From Pseudanabaena mucicola str. Chao 1806 (lineage in GTDB: Bacteria; Cyanobacteriota; Cyanobacteriia; Pseudanabaenales; Pseudanabaenaceae): a DNA stretch of 64,000 nucleotides. The stretch spans positions 775,001-839,000 of the forward strand of contig NZ_CP097329.1 of the NCBI RefSeq assembly GCF_030323025.1. Reading direction: 5' to 3'. The position numbers and the translations under genes are program-made. Under the pieces are notes generated by a model. That model was not told where the DNA came from and did not search any database. It saw only the letters and a program-made list of their open reading frames with translations. Shown piece by piece: positions 36,931 through 45,608 of this stretch (within the stretch, counting starts at the first letter, position 1; every line of letters starts with the position of its first letter).

Positions 36931-38580
36931 ATGTCTACATCAGTAACATCATTAGAGTCTAAAAATGCTCAGGATCGTATTATCTTTTTTGACACCACAC
37001 TACGCGACGGTGAACAGTCCCCAGGCGCAACCCTGAACGTGGAGCAAAAACTGCTAATCGCCCAGCAACTGGCTCGACTTGGTGTAGACATTATCGAGGC
37101 AGGTTTTCCGTTTGCTAGCAAGGGTGATTTTCATGCAGTTCAAGAAATCGCTAAGCTCGTTGGTACGGAAAATGGTCCTACGATTTGCGGTTTAGCGCGT
37201 GCTACTAAAGGCGACATTGAAGCTGCCGCCGAGGCTGTCAAACCTGCGGCAAAAGGAAGGATTCATACCTTCCTTGCAACTTCTGATATTCACCTAGAAT
37301 ACAAACTCCGCAAGACTCGCGCTGAAGTTTTGGCGATCGTTCCTGAGATGGTTGCCTATGCTAAATCTAAAGTTGCCGATGTCGAATTTTCGCCAGAAGA
37401 TGCAGGTCGATCCGATCCTGAATTTCTCTACCAAGTATTAGAAGTCGCGATCGCCGCTGGTGCATCAACGGTGAATATCCCCGATACAGTTGGTTATTTG
37501 ACTCCTTCAGAATTTGGAGACTTGATCAAGGGCATTAAAGATAATGTCCGCAATATTGATCAAGCGATTATTTCCGTACATGGACACAACGATCTTGGTT
37601 TAGCAGTTGCTAATTTCCTTGAAGCTGCGAAGCATGGTGCACGGCAAATGGAATGCACCATCAATGGTATCGGCGAACGTGCAGGTAATGCCGCCCTCGA
37701 AGAATTGGTCATGGCGTTACATGTCCGTCGCGCTTATTTCAATACCTATCTCGGTCGTCCTGCGGAATCAACAACTCCTCTCTGCAATATTGACACTAAG
37801 CAGATTTACAAGACTTCGCGCCTTGTGTCCAATCTCACAGGAATGTTGGTACAGCCAAATAAGGCGATCGTTGGTGCAAATGCCTTTGCCCATGAGTCAG
37901 GGATTCACCAAGATGGTGTTTTGAAAAATCGTCTAACCTACGAAATCATGGATGCTCAGTCCATTGGCTTGACTGATAACCTAATCGTTCTTGGTAAGCT
38001 TTCAGGACGCAATGCTTTGAGTTCGCGATTGAAAGAACTTGGCTTTGAACTATCAGAACAAGAACTTAATGCTGCCTTTGTGCGCTTTAAAGAACTTGCT
38101 GATAAAAAACGCGAAATTAGCGATCGCGACATCGAAGCGATCGTCAATGATGAAATTCGCCATGCTCCCGAAGCCTTCAAACTCGATCATGTCCAAGTAA
38201 GCTGTGGTGATCGTGCTATCCCAACAGCAACTGTCACTGTAGTCATGCCCGATGGTCAGGAAATTACTGATGCTTCCGTAGGTACTGGTCCTGTAGATGC
38301 TATTTACAAAGCCATCAATCGCATTGTGAATGTACCAAATCAGTTGATTGAGTACTCAGTGCAATCAGTTACCGCAGGGATCGATGCCCTTGGTGAAGTC
38401 ACCATTCGTCTCAAGCATCCTGATGCAGGTACGCTCTCTGGTCATTCGGCAAACACAGATATTATTGTTGCTTCAGCTAGAGCCTATCTCAGTGCTTTGA
38501 ATAAGCTCTACTTCGCACTTCAGACTCCTAGTACAAAGATCAGCGATCGCGATAATCTTAAGAAAGAAGCTGTTTTATAA
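36931..38580 (+). CDS. leuA: 2-isopropylmalate synthase
   Basis: First committed step of leucine synthesis: 2-oxoisovalerate + acetyl-CoA gives 2-isopropylmalate. 549 aa with the HMGL-like TIM barrel ([12 protein letters not shown] at residues 21-32, metal ligands HGHNDLG) and the C-terminal regulatory domain for leucine feedback (about residues 400-530). N-terminal and linker motifs ([17 protein letters not shown]) are intact. Ends in a strong hairpin overlapping the stop. Identity is firm. Confidence 0.96.
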   Translation: MSTSVTSLESKNAQDRIIFFDTTLRDGEQSPGATLNVEQKLLIAQQLARLGVDIIEAGFPFASKGDFHAVQEIAKLVGTENGPTICGLARATKGDIEAAAEAVKPAAKGRIHTFLATSDIHLEYKLRKTRAEVLAIVPEMVAYAKSKVADVEFSPEDAGRSDPEFLYQVLEVAIAAGASTVNIPDTVGYLTPSEFGDLIKGIKDNVRNIDQAIISVHGHNDLGLAVANFLEAAKHGARQMECTINGIGERAGNAALEELVMALHVRRAYFNTYLGRPAESTTPLCNIDTKQIYKTSRLVSNLTGMLVQPNKAIVGANAFAHESGIHQDGVLKNRLTYEIMDAQSIGLTDNLIVLGKLSGRNALSSRLKELGFELSEQELNAAFVRFKELADKKREISDRDIEAIVNDEIRHAPEAFKLDHVQVSCGDRAIPTATVTVVMPDGQEITDASVGTGPVDAIYKAINRIVNVPNQLIEYSVQSVTAGIDALGEVTIRLKHPDAGTLSGHSANTDIIVASARAYLSALNKLYFALQTPSTKISDRDNLKKEAVL

Positions 38581-38654
38581 AAACTAAAGAGCATCGCTTA
38601 GCGATGCTCTTTAGTTTTTATAAAAGTAGCACTGCTCAGCAACGCTACTTTTAT
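38577..38654 (+). terminator. Tandem terminator hairpins of leuA
   Basis: Perfect 21-bp stem ATAAAAACTAAAGAGCATCGC (loop TTA) to 38621, then a second hairpin ATAAAAGTAGC...GCTACTTTTAT. Confidence 0.8.
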
Positions 38655-38670
38655 TTTTTCTGTTATCAAT

Positions 38671-39012
38671 TTAAGCTTTGTTAAGGCTCATTCCATTTGC
38701 TTCAGCATAGCGATTCATAAATCTCAAAAAACGTTCCCATTCTGACTGTCCATTGAGTTTATGAATTGCTTCAATTCCCGCCGACTTTCCATTAATGAAT
38801 TTGGCATTGACATTGCGTGTCACCATTTGCCCCTCTTCATCAATCATATACATCCCTAGAATTTCATTGTTGCCAGCATCCGCGCCAGACATACAGTTAG
38901 GTGATTCAAAGAAAAACACAGCAACGCTGGTATCTCCATCCTTCGATCTCGTGATTTTTACATCAGAAGCTTCCTCATCAATGCCGATCGCTAACTGTAT
39001 TTTCGCTGTCAT
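38671..39012 (-). CDS. psb28: Photosystem II assembly factor Psb28
   Basis: 113-aa soluble protein that binds PSII assembly intermediates (CP47/RC47) on the cytoplasmic side of the thylakoid. Family features: IQLAIGIDEEASDVKITRSK at the N-terminus, AVFFFESPN, GMYMIDEEGQMVTR (about residues 53-66), AKFINGKSAGIEA and WERFLRFMNRYAEANGMSLN. Length is normal. Psb28-1 and Psb28-2 paralogs exist; I cannot say which. Monocistronic. Confidence 0.93.
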   Translation of the reverse strand: MTAKIQLAIGIDEEASDVKITRSKDGDTSVAVFFFESPNCMSGADAGNNEILGMYMIDEEGQMVTRNVNAKFINGKSAGIEAIHKLNGQSEWERFLRFMNRYAEANGMSLNKA

Positions 39013-39134
39013 TTCTTAAACCTTGAATAAAAATTGTTAAAATTTGTAATGCTATTAACATAACCTAAAAACAGCAACCATGCAGATTAAATCTGTTGAT
39101 AATCACACTCAGTTTTCAGGTTTTAACTTTTCGT

Positions 39135-40007
39135 CTAATCAAATACTACAGTCCTTAGTCCCAATCCTGAGCTAGCAGATTGACCATAAACTAATACTCG
39201 GTTTTGTAAATGTTGTCTGACAGCCCTAGCTAACACAATTCTTTCAAGGTCTTTACCTTTACGAATAAGATCAGTAACAGAATCGCGATGGGAAACCCGT
39301 ATCACATCCTGCTCAATAATAGGGCCCTCATCAAGTTCATCGGTTACATAGTGAGCCGTTGCCCCGATAATCTTTACACCACGCTTATAGGCTCTTTGAT
39401 AGGGATTCGCCCCCGCAAAGGCTGGCAAAAATGAATGGTGGATATTAATCACTTGCGAAAATTGCGATAGAAAATCTGGGCTAAGCACCTGCATATATTT
39501 CGCCAGAACCACTAAGTCAATTTTGTATTGGTTGAGTAGTTCGAGTTGCTTTTTCTCCTGCTCCAACTTATTTTCAGGATTGATCGGAATGTGATGATAA
39601 TTAATTCCAAAGTTATGGGCAACCTTTTCTAAATCAGGGTGATTGCTAATGACTACGGGAATCACGGCATTGAGTTCATATGATCGCTGCCTCAGGATCA
39701 AATCATATAGACAGTGATCCTGCTTTGAGACAAAAATGGCTATACGGCGTACATAGTCAGAAAAGTGAATATTCCATTTAGCATGAATATCAATCGCTAA
39801 TTTGTCAAAAGTCAGTGAGATCTCTTCTCGTACTAGATCAAAGCCATCTAACTCCCACTCAACCCGCATCAAAAATAGTCCTGCCGTACTATCAGAATGC
39901 TGATCGGCGTGGAGAATATTGCCACCGTGAGAAAACACCCAGTCCGAGATTTTTGCGACTAACCCTTTTTGATCTGGACAAGAAACTAGTAAAGTTGCAG
40001 TTGTCAT
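39135..40007 (-). CDS. purU: Formyltetrahydrofolate deformylase
   Basis: Hydrolyses 10-formyl-THF to formate and THF, balancing one-carbon pools. 290 aa: N-terminal ACT domain (about residues 5-80; SCPDQKGLVAKISDW) and C-terminal formyltransferase domain with INIHHSFLPAFAGANPYQRA (catalytic His), HYVTDELDEGPIIEQD (catalytic Asp) and VVISNHPDL. Start ATG 40007. The neighbouring alkyltransferase-like gene lies upstream on the same strand, 38 bases away, so they may form an operon. Confidence 0.94.
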   Translation of the reverse strand: MTTATLLVSCPDQKGLVAKISDWVFSHGGNILHADQHSDSTAGLFLMRVEWELDGFDLVREEISLTFDKLAIDIHAKWNIHFSDYVRRIAIFVSKQDHCLYDLILRQRSYELNAVIPVVISNHPDLEKVAHNFGINYHHIPINPENKLEQEKKQLELLNQYKIDLVVLAKYMQVLSPDFLSQFSQVINIHHSFLPAFAGANPYQRAYKRGVKIIGATAHYVTDELDEGPIIEQDVIRVSHRDSVTDLIRKGKDLERIVLARAVRQHLQNRVLVYGQSASSGLGLRTVVFD

Positions 40008-40045
40008 AGTTATTTGGTATTAGGATGGTCAGCGCTTCTGACAGA

Positions 40046-40378
40046 TCACCCTAAATCAGGTTTCCATAAATATTTGCGTAGATCGATTCTACCTGTGGGG
40101 CTAAAAATAATTCCTTCCGACTCCAGAAGCGATCGCTGTAAATAGTCAGTTCCAAAGCGTAAAGGCGAAAGAGAAATTTCTCCCTTAGCATTTACCACTC
40201 GCTGCCAAGGTACATCTAAAGTTTGCATATCCACACGATAGAGGGCATAGCCAACTACACGCGCTTTTCTTGCTAAATTGGCAAGCTCAGCAATCTGTCC
40301 ATAGGTAGCCACATAACCACGTGGAATTTGTCGCACAATTTCATAAATTTGATCATAACTTGTTGCTATTTTGGTCAT
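40046..40378 (-). CDS. Alkyltransferase-like (ATL, MGMT-family) DNA repair protein
   Basis: About 110 aa, the DNA-binding domain of O6-alkylguanine-DNA alkyltransferase: IVRQIPRGYVATYGQIAELA, ARVVGYALYR, VPWQRVVNAKGEIS. The catalytic PCHR Cys is replaced by Trp (PWQRV), which defines ATL proteins that flag O6-alkylguanine for nucleotide excision repair. ATG at 40378 (MTKIATSYDQIY) is preferred; the longer frame to 40447 runs into a repeat element. uvrB is elsewhere in the window. Co-directional with purU. Confidence 0.88.
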   Translation of the reverse strand: MTKIATSYDQIYEIVRQIPRGYVATYGQIAELANLARKARVVGYALYRVDMQTLDVPWQRVVNAKGEISLSPLRFGTDYLQRSLLESEGIIFSPTGRIDLRKYLWKPDLG

Positions 40379-40533
40379 AACTAACACGAGTTCGAGATGA
40401 TTTAAAACAGGCTTTGAGGGAGGTTTTGCTAGCAAGCTCTCTCTCAAAAGATCAGAAGCAAAAGCCTTACTTAGTAAGGCTTTTGCTTGACATATAAAAT
40501 TTGCAAGTTTAACCCGAACTGAATGTACTGGAG
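40379..40533. repeat. Approx. 150-bp palindromic repeat, family GTTCGGGATGATTT, copy 1
   Basis: Shares with 46923-47075 and 60078-60207 the order: GAGTTCGRGATGATTT, a CTTTGAG hairpin, AAAAGCCTT...AAGGCTTTT hairpin, AAAATTTGC and CCCGAACTGA. It begins immediately beside the ATL start codon, so it holds that gene's leader. Confidence 0.65.
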
Positions 40534-40722
40534 ATTAATTTATGATTTTTCAATGATTACATACCCATTGAAAAACTGATACTATGCATTACCTAAATTT
40601 CTAGATAGTAAAAATTTATACTATTTTATCGATTTGGTGACTTAAATCACTTCCATTTCTGTAAAAATTTAGCTATCATAGCTATGTCAAAATATTAAGA
40701 CATTCGCACTGGAGAAATTTCA

Positions 40723-41034
40723 ATGCTAGCGGCGGAATGCATCGATTCCAGAGCTACCGTAAATATAGAGGAAAAGCGACGGACAACTACATGCATAGCT
40801 ATGCGCGTACCGAGAAGTTGCTACGGAGAGCCAATTATCTCTCGCCTATCCTGTGAACACGGGCTGACTGTGACTATCATTGCTGCACTTCTTGGAGAAA
40901 ACCCTGAAGATGACGGCTGGTTCACTTTAGAATTAACTGGAACAACTCAACAAATACAAAGTGGCATTATTTATCTAGAAGAGCTAGATTTAGAAATTTG
41001 GGATAAAACGGCTGTCGAAGACGAAAGCTGGTAA
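40723..41034 (+). CDS. NIL-domain protein
   Basis: 103-aa cytoplasmic protein. The C-terminal 75 residues form a NIL domain (ferredoxin-like fold found on methionine-importer ATPases): AMRVPRSCYGEPIISRLSCE, LTVTIIAALLGENPEDDGWF, LELTGTTQQIQSGIIYLEEL. Stand-alone NIL proteins are typical of cyanobacteria and are thought to sense or bind methionine or metals; the role is not established here. The N-terminal 25 residues are unusual and basic, so a later start (ATG at 40801, giving about 77 aa) is possible. A terminator follows. Confidence 0.85.
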   Translation: MLAAECIDSRATVNIEEKRRTTTCIAMRVPRSCYGEPIISRLSCEHGLTVTIIAALLGENPEDDGWFTLELTGTTQQIQSGIIYLEELDLEIWDKTAVEDESW

Positions 41035-41038
41035 ACAT

Positions 41039-41070
41039 ATAAAAAGGCTTGCTTAAGCAAGCCTTTTTAT
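41039..41070 (+). terminator. Intrinsic terminator of the NIL gene
   Basis: ATAAAAAGGCTTGCTT-AAGCAAGCCTTTTTAT, a perfect palindrome just after the stop. Confidence 0.8.
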
Positions 41071-41118
41071 CTATCTAGACAAGAGGGATTCAGCCTCTTG
41101 CATGTAGTGATATTTGAT

Positions 41119-41760
41119 TTATCTGTTAGGCTGAGGGGTGAGGCGTAGGTATGGTTTTACAGGATTGAAGCCTTTAGGAAATTTAGTCTTGGCTTCCTCA
41201 TCGGAAACAGAAGGGACGATTACCACATCTTCGCCATCTTTCCAGTTAGCTGGTGTTGCAACGCTGTAGTTGTCGGTTAATTGAAGTGAGTCAATTACGC
41301 GCAAAATTTCATCGAAGTTGCGACCTGTGCTAGCAGGATAGGTCAAGGTAAGGCGAAGTTTCTTATTGGAATCAATGATAAATACTGATCTAACAGTCAA
41401 AGTATTCCCCGTGGAAGAGTTAGGGTGAATCATTCCGTAAAGTTCAGAAACTTTTTTGTCTTCGTCAGCAAGGATAGGGTAGTTTAGCTTGGTGTTTTGG
41501 GTTTCTTCAATATCGCCAACCCATCCCTTGTGAGATTCAACACCATCAACACTTAAGGCGATTGCTTTAATGCTGCGCTTATCAAATTCCGACTTGAGCT
41601 TGGCAACAGTTCCTAGCTCAGTGGTGCAAACAGGGGTGAAATCTTTGGGGTGCGAAAATAGAATTGCCCAGCTATCACCGATCCACTCATGAAAGTTAAT
41701 CACGCCATCAGTAGAGTCTTGAGTAAAATCGGGTACGATATCGCCTAAACGCAGTGTCAT
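41119..41760 (-). CDS. 1-Cys peroxiredoxin (Prx6 type)
   Basis: 213-aa cytoplasmic peroxidase reducing H2O2 and organic or phospholipid peroxides. The peroxidatic Cys lies in PKDFTPVCTTELG (about residues 37-49), with Thr and Arg partners (TVRSVFIIDSNKKLRL). The C-terminal dimerisation domain has WKDGEDVVIVPSVSDEEA and FPKGFNPVKPYLR, typical of Prx6. No resolving Cys. Start ATG 41760. Monocistronic. Confidence 0.94.
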   Translation of the reverse strand: MTLRLGDIVPDFTQDSTDGVINFHEWIGDSWAILFSHPKDFTPVCTTELGTVAKLKSEFDKRSIKAIALSVDGVESHKGWVGDIEETQNTKLNYPILADEDKKVSELYGMIHPNSSTGNTLTVRSVFIIDSNKKLRLTLTYPASTGRNFDEILRVIDSLQLTDNYSVATPANWKDGEDVVIVPSVSDEEAKTKFPKGFNPVKPYLRLTPQPNR

Positions 41761-42065
41761 AGTTTTAATTCAGTCTTCGTTATTACAAATCTAAGATACA
41801 AGATTAATAGGAAAATCGCCAGTCTTATAATGCGGTATTCCCATCGCTTTACTGTAGATTATGCCATAAAAACTATAAATTAGATTTAGGCTTAACTTTA
41901 CTTTATGGGTTTTGATCATTAACTGATTATTAACTGATTCAAGAAGAACTTTTGGGTGGCAATCGAGAACCCACGTTCCGCTCTTTTTTACTGAAAAAAG
42001 TATTTGGAAAACGCGATGTGCAACTAAGAAGTAGCAAAAAAACTCACATCTGAAAGTGTTAGGAA

Positions 42066-42428
42066 AAAGAAATAACAACCGAGCAACGGGTCAGAGCCAA
42101 AGGATTTGCACCAGTCCTAAGTGACAGCGAAGTGATGACAATGGAAATCGTCGCTGCGTAAGTAGCTAGACATAAGTAAACTAAAAACCGAGAAGTTTGT
42201 TCCGCCCGCTACGCGGGCGGAACAAACTCTCGGTTTGGGTTTTAATTAAGTTGAGCTACTTATCAGGGTATTGAGACTGACATAGGGATCTAGAAATATT
42301 TTCGTAAGCATTGGAGAGAATGGTTTCCAGCCTTAAAAAGTCGTACCACCTTTGTCCGACAAGCCGCAAATCTGTGGCAGTACAAAGCGATACTGCAACA
42401 AAATCTAGTTGAACAGTTAGGTGCTTAA
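42066..42428 (+). pseudogene. DDE transposase N-terminal fragment (IS982-like), split by copy B
   Basis: The plus-strand frame reads RVRAKGFAPVLSDSEVMTME then EIVAA, is broken by the 100-bp element, and resumes YQGIETDIGI, an in-frame TAG, then KYFRKHWREWFPALKSRTTF and VRQAANLWQYKAILQQNL before a TAA. Such LSDSEV...FVRQAANLW sequences are the N-terminal regions of a transposase group I associate with IS982; the family name is tentative. The catalytic domain is absent. Removing the element with one TA copy rejoins the frame exactly. Confidence 0.6.
42161..42260. mobile_element. 100-bp TA-inserting miniature element, copy B
   Basis: AGTAGCTAGACATAAG... to ...GTTGAGCTACT, central hairpin GTTTGTTCCGCCCGC. 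Flanked by TA at 42159-42160 and 42261-42262, i.e. a TA target duplication, inside the transposase remnant. Confidence 0.88.
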
Positions 42429-42444
42429 GAGCATGCTTGAGAAG

Positions 42445-42835
42445 TTAAGCAAGACGTTTGAGGAGGATCTGGATCAAGCCGACATAGAAAAAAGCCTCAG
42501 AAGTTTCAGGTAAAAGTCCGTAATCTCTGTTCAAACGGCGAAAGCGAGAAAACCAAGCAAAAGAACGCTCAACCACCCACCGCTTTTGTTGAACAGCAAA
42601 GCCTTTTTGCCCCGCAAGATGGACAACAACAAGTAAACACCAGAAAAAAGTATGCAGAATTGCCAGAATGAAGACCTTACCGTTATCACCACGATCTACC
42701 CAAATTGTTGACAGACGTGGGAATCGGTCACGAATTAGGTTAAATTTTTTCAAAACCAAGGTTGCACCCTTGCGGTCATTAAGATTTGCGGCAGTGACAA
42801 TCACCATCATTAGTAAACCGAGTGTGTGATGATTT
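42445..42835 (-). pseudogene. IS5-family transposase, C-terminal part
   Basis: Minus-strand frame of about 125 codons: LGLLMMVIVTAANLNDRKGA, IWVDRGDNGKVF, KRWVVERSFAWFSRFRRLNR (catalytic Glu motif) and LPETSEAFFYVGLIQILL. These are IS5-type C-terminal motifs. The N-terminal half is missing; the frame loses similarity near 42830. The Tyr/Gly expected after the second Asp is Asp (DRGDNG), another sign of decay. Confidence 0.8.
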
Positions 42836-42964
42836 GTCTCCTAGATTACTTGACTTTCTATTATTGATTCACCATAATCTACTGCAAATACTAAAAAATA
42901 CCGTAGATTAATTTTTGATAATTATATTTGATTGTGACTTCAACCTTAGAGGTTGCCAATAACT

Positions 42965-44251
42965 ATGTTTAAAGATGCTCAAGGACTTGATATAACTACT
43001 GTTTCTGAAATAGCGATCGCCTCGATTAATCAATATACAGAACAATGTTTATGCTACGGCAATCAAGCTGAATCGAGCATCTTGGCAGCAGTTGCAGCAG
43101 ATTCACAATCTGTTTTGGCAAATACCTTTGCGGCGGATTATTATCTCACCCAAGAAAATGCAAATGATGCTCAGAAAGCAATTCCCTATTTTGAACAAGC
43201 GCGAAACAATATTGCAAATGCCAATGAACGGGAAAGACTACATTTTTTAGCAACGGAAGCATGGGTCCAGAAAAAAATTAATCTGGCGATTACCTATTGT
43301 GAAGAAATAGTTACTCGTTATCCTCAAGATCTTTTAGCTGTGCAGCAGGGACAATATCATTACTTTTATATGGGTGACAAATCTGGATTAACTTGCATTG
43401 CTGGTAGCGTACTCAATGCTAATGAGGGTAATCATTATCTAATGGGAATGCTTGCCTTTGGGCTTGAACAAAGCGATCGCCTTAATGAAGCAGAACGCCT
43501 TGCAAGATTTGCCCTAGATATCAACCGCCATGATCCTTGGGCACAACACGCCGTTGCCCATGTGATGGAAACTCGCGGACGTTATCAAGAGGGTATTGAA
43601 TGGATGGAAAGTTTTGCTGATACTTGGGAAAATTGCAATTCGATGCTTTATACCCATAATTGGTGGCATATTGCGCTTTTCTATCTATCGCGAGGTGAGA
43701 TTAATCAAGTTTTATCCATTTATGATCATCATGTCTGGGGTAAAGCACGTAAATCGACTCCCAAGGATCAAGTAGGAGCTATTTCCCTATTACTGCGTTT
43801 AGAACTATTAGGAATTGATGTCGGTCAGCGCTGGCAACAAATTGCTCCATACCTACGCGATCGCCTCCATGAACATGCACTTCCATTTCAAGATTTGCAC
43901 TATATCTATGCTCTTGCTCGTGCTAATCGTCTTGACTTTGCAAGAGAAATGCTCTTTAGCATGGAAGCATATGCCCATAGAGTCCCACCCTATTTACAAA
44001 AGACTTGGCAGGAAGTGGCTCTACCTGCTGCTAGGGGGCTAATTGCCCATGCACTCTATGACTGGAGAAAAACTACTAAAGAGTTAAAGCCCGTGCTACA
44101 TCGTTTGCATGAAGTAGGCGGTAGCAATACTCAAAGGAAATTGTTCTTGCAAATTTATGAGGATGCTCATCGGGAAGCCTTGATCCAGCAGGATCGCTAC
44201 TCTCGCGCTATCACCATTCTCAAGCGATCGCCTCATAGCCTAACTGCATAG
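42965..44251 (+). CDS. TTC38-like tetratricopeptide-repeat protein
   Basis: 428-aa helical-repeat protein resembling tetratricopeptide repeat protein 38: MFKDAQGLDITTVSEIAIAS opens the first helical unit, DPWAQHAVAHVMETRGRYQE and MLYTHNWWHIALFYLSRGEI (about residues 180-240) are characteristic, with KDQVGAISLLLRLELLGIDV later. Soluble, no signal peptide. ATG 42965 is preferred over TTG 42953. Its 3' end overlaps the convergent PhnD-like gene by 32 bases. Molecular partner unknown. Confidence 0.82.
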   Translation: MFKDAQGLDITTVSEIAIASINQYTEQCLCYGNQAESSILAAVAADSQSVLANTFAADYYLTQENANDAQKAIPYFEQARNNIANANERERLHFLATEAWVQKKINLAITYCEEIVTRYPQDLLAVQQGQYHYFYMGDKSGLTCIAGSVLNANEGNHYLMGMLAFGLEQSDRLNEAERLARFALDINRHDPWAQHAVAHVMETRGRYQEGIEWMESFADTWENCNSMLYTHNWWHIALFYLSRGEINQVLSIYDHHVWGKARKSTPKDQVGAISLLLRLELLGIDVGQRWQQIAPYLRDRLHEHALPFQDLHYIYALARANRLDFAREMLFSMEAYAHRVPPYLQKTWQEVALPAARGLIAHALYDWRKTTKELKPVLHRLHEVGGSNTQRKLFLQIYEDAHREALIQQDRYSRAITILKRSPHSLTA

Positions 44252-45023
44252 CTGCATCAAAAGTAACAGCAATAGGTTTATAATCCTGTACTGTTACTTT
44301 TGCATATCTCTTTACTTGAGCCATTGTCATAGCTGCTTGCAGTTCTGGATCGGGATTGAATAAGATATCTTGCATCTGTTTGGCTAAACTTGGTTCTAAG
44401 TATGATGATATAACGATAGGAGGCATAGGCGACCGCATTGATTCAATTACTCGTAAGGATTTTGCTAATTCTGGAAATTGCCGTAATTCTGCCTCCATCA
44501 CAACGCTATCAATAGCAGCACAGTCAGCTAATCCATTTGTAATCCACTGAAGCGATCGTTGATGGGAACCAGATTGCTGTACATGACTAAAGTAAGAAGT
44601 TTCTTTATGATGTACGTGTTGTAATAAGCGATAACGCAACAGATTATATCCGCTATTAGAACCCTGATCGTTATAACAAAATCTTGTTCCTTCCAAATCC
44701 TCAAATCGCTTAAAATTACTAGCTGCATTCACAACGATATCTGCGAAGTAAATGGGCTGATTTTCATAGCGATCGCCTAACATCACTGGAGCAGCCAATA
44801 ACTGCAATGGTTTTACTGCTATGCGATTATGGCGAACTAGGGGCAGTCCACAGATAAATATGAGATCCCATTGATCATTTTGTAGTAGTTGGTCATCAAG
44901 TGGATCAGTTGTTGCTTCTATTAATTCTATTGTTAGTTTACAATTACGCGAAATAGCTTCGGAAATTGCTTGGTAATACCAAAATAGATTTGGTGATAGA
45001 TATGAAACGGCTTTGAGAATCAT
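44220..45023 (-). CDS. PhnD-like substrate-binding protein without signal peptide
   Basis: 267 aa of the phosphate/phosphonate-binding PhnD fold: LTIELIEATTDPLDDQLL, WDLIFICGLPLVRH, YFADIVVNAASNFKRFEDLE, YNDQGSNSGYNLLRYRLLQH, and GLADCAAIDSVVMEAEL. In canonical transporters this binds oxyanions in the periplasm, but no signal peptide or lipobox is seen and no permease or ATPase is adjacent. It may be a cytoplasmic sensor or orphan binding protein. The C-terminus overlaps the TPR gene across a GCGATCGC site. Confidence 0.8.
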   Translation of the reverse strand: MILKAVSYLSPNLFWYYQAISEAISRNCKLTIELIEATTDPLDDQLLQNDQWDLIFICGLPLVRHNRIAVKPLQLLAAPVMLGDRYENQPIYFADIVVNAASNFKRFEDLEGTRFCYNDQGSNSGYNLLRYRLLQHVHHKETSYFSHVQQSGSHQRSLQWITNGLADCAAIDSVVMEAELRQFPELAKSLRVIESMRSPMPPIVISSYLEPSLAKQMQDILFNPDPELQAAMTMAQVKRYAKVTVQDYKPIAVTFDAAMQLGYEAIA

Positions 45024-45141
45024 AGATTGTCACAAAATTACTTTTGCAGTGATGCTGTTAGCCTATTGAAGCATGGGGAGCAGACGACACATGCGACACA
45101 TGCTCTTGCTTGTAGCTTTAAATATACATAGCTACCAGTGT

Positions 45142-45258
45142 ATGTGGGGCTCAAATTCCTGAATCAAAGAAAGGTAAAGACTTATTACCTGTTTTAGATA
45201 TATTAAGGGAACGACAAATAAGGGTAGATGATCGGATCAATCTCCAGAGTTTACAATA
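45142..45258 (+). pseudogene. Possible C-terminal remnant of a DUF3368-type PIN toxin
   Basis: A short open frame reads CGAQIPESKKGKDLLPVLDI then LRERQIRVDDRI before TAG. The pattern of Gly, two Lys, Leu-Pro-Val-Leu-Asp and Leu-Arg resembles the DUF3368 C-terminus. No start or upstream domain can be seen. Low confidence. Confidence 0.22.
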
Positions 45259-45317
45259 GATAGATGGTGGGGCTCTAAGCGTACTGCCTATCAAAGAGTA
45301 ATTATCAGTTATCAAAA

Positions 45318-45608
45318 ATGAGTACTACAGAACATATTGAACAGTTAGCTGCGGCGATCGCTGAAGATGTCTACATTGACATCGCAAAGTGGCATTTATA
45401 TTTGAATGATGCCCATTTGCATCGTCCCCTTGCTGAGAAATTTTATCCCATGATTGTAGCTGGGATTAAGGCATCAGACGTGAGCCAAGTCCTAGCTGAG
45501 ACAAAGATTGCTATTGGTGGTGGTAAACGCGAGATTCCTCTAAGCGATTTAATTCCTAATTCCTGCCAAAATCGATTGTTAACTATTTTAGAAGAGTTTG
45601 ACTACTAA
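45318..45608 (+). CDS. DUF3181 family protein
   Basis: 96-aa cyanobacterial DUF3181 protein: EQLAAAIAEDVYIDIAKWHL (residues 8-27), HLHRPLAEKFYPMI, and the terminal IGGGKREIPLSDLIP region. Soluble and helical; function unknown. It overlaps the histidine kinase start by 11 bases if that gene begins at TTG 45598, so the pair is probably co-transcribed. Confidence 0.85.
   Translation: MSTTEHIEQLAAAIAEDVYIDIAKWHLYLNDAHLHRPLAEKFYPMIVAGIKASDVSQVLAETKIAIGGGKREIPLSDLIPNSCQNRLLTILEEFDY

Larger units (their letters stand above)
41761..42964. other. Transposon graveyard before the TPR gene
   Basis: About 1.2 kb with two different broken transposases and a 100-bp miniature element, described separately. 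The first 300 bases (41761-42075) show no gene. Confidence 0.6.

Noticed and set aside
40379-40447. Longer N-terminus for the ATL protein
   Set aside because: The added codons lie in a repeat element; ATL proteins begin near MTKIATSYDQIY.
41791-42078. 95-codon minus-strand ORF after the peroxiredoxin gene
   Set aside because: No similarity, AT-rich, no ribosome site; sits in transposon debris.
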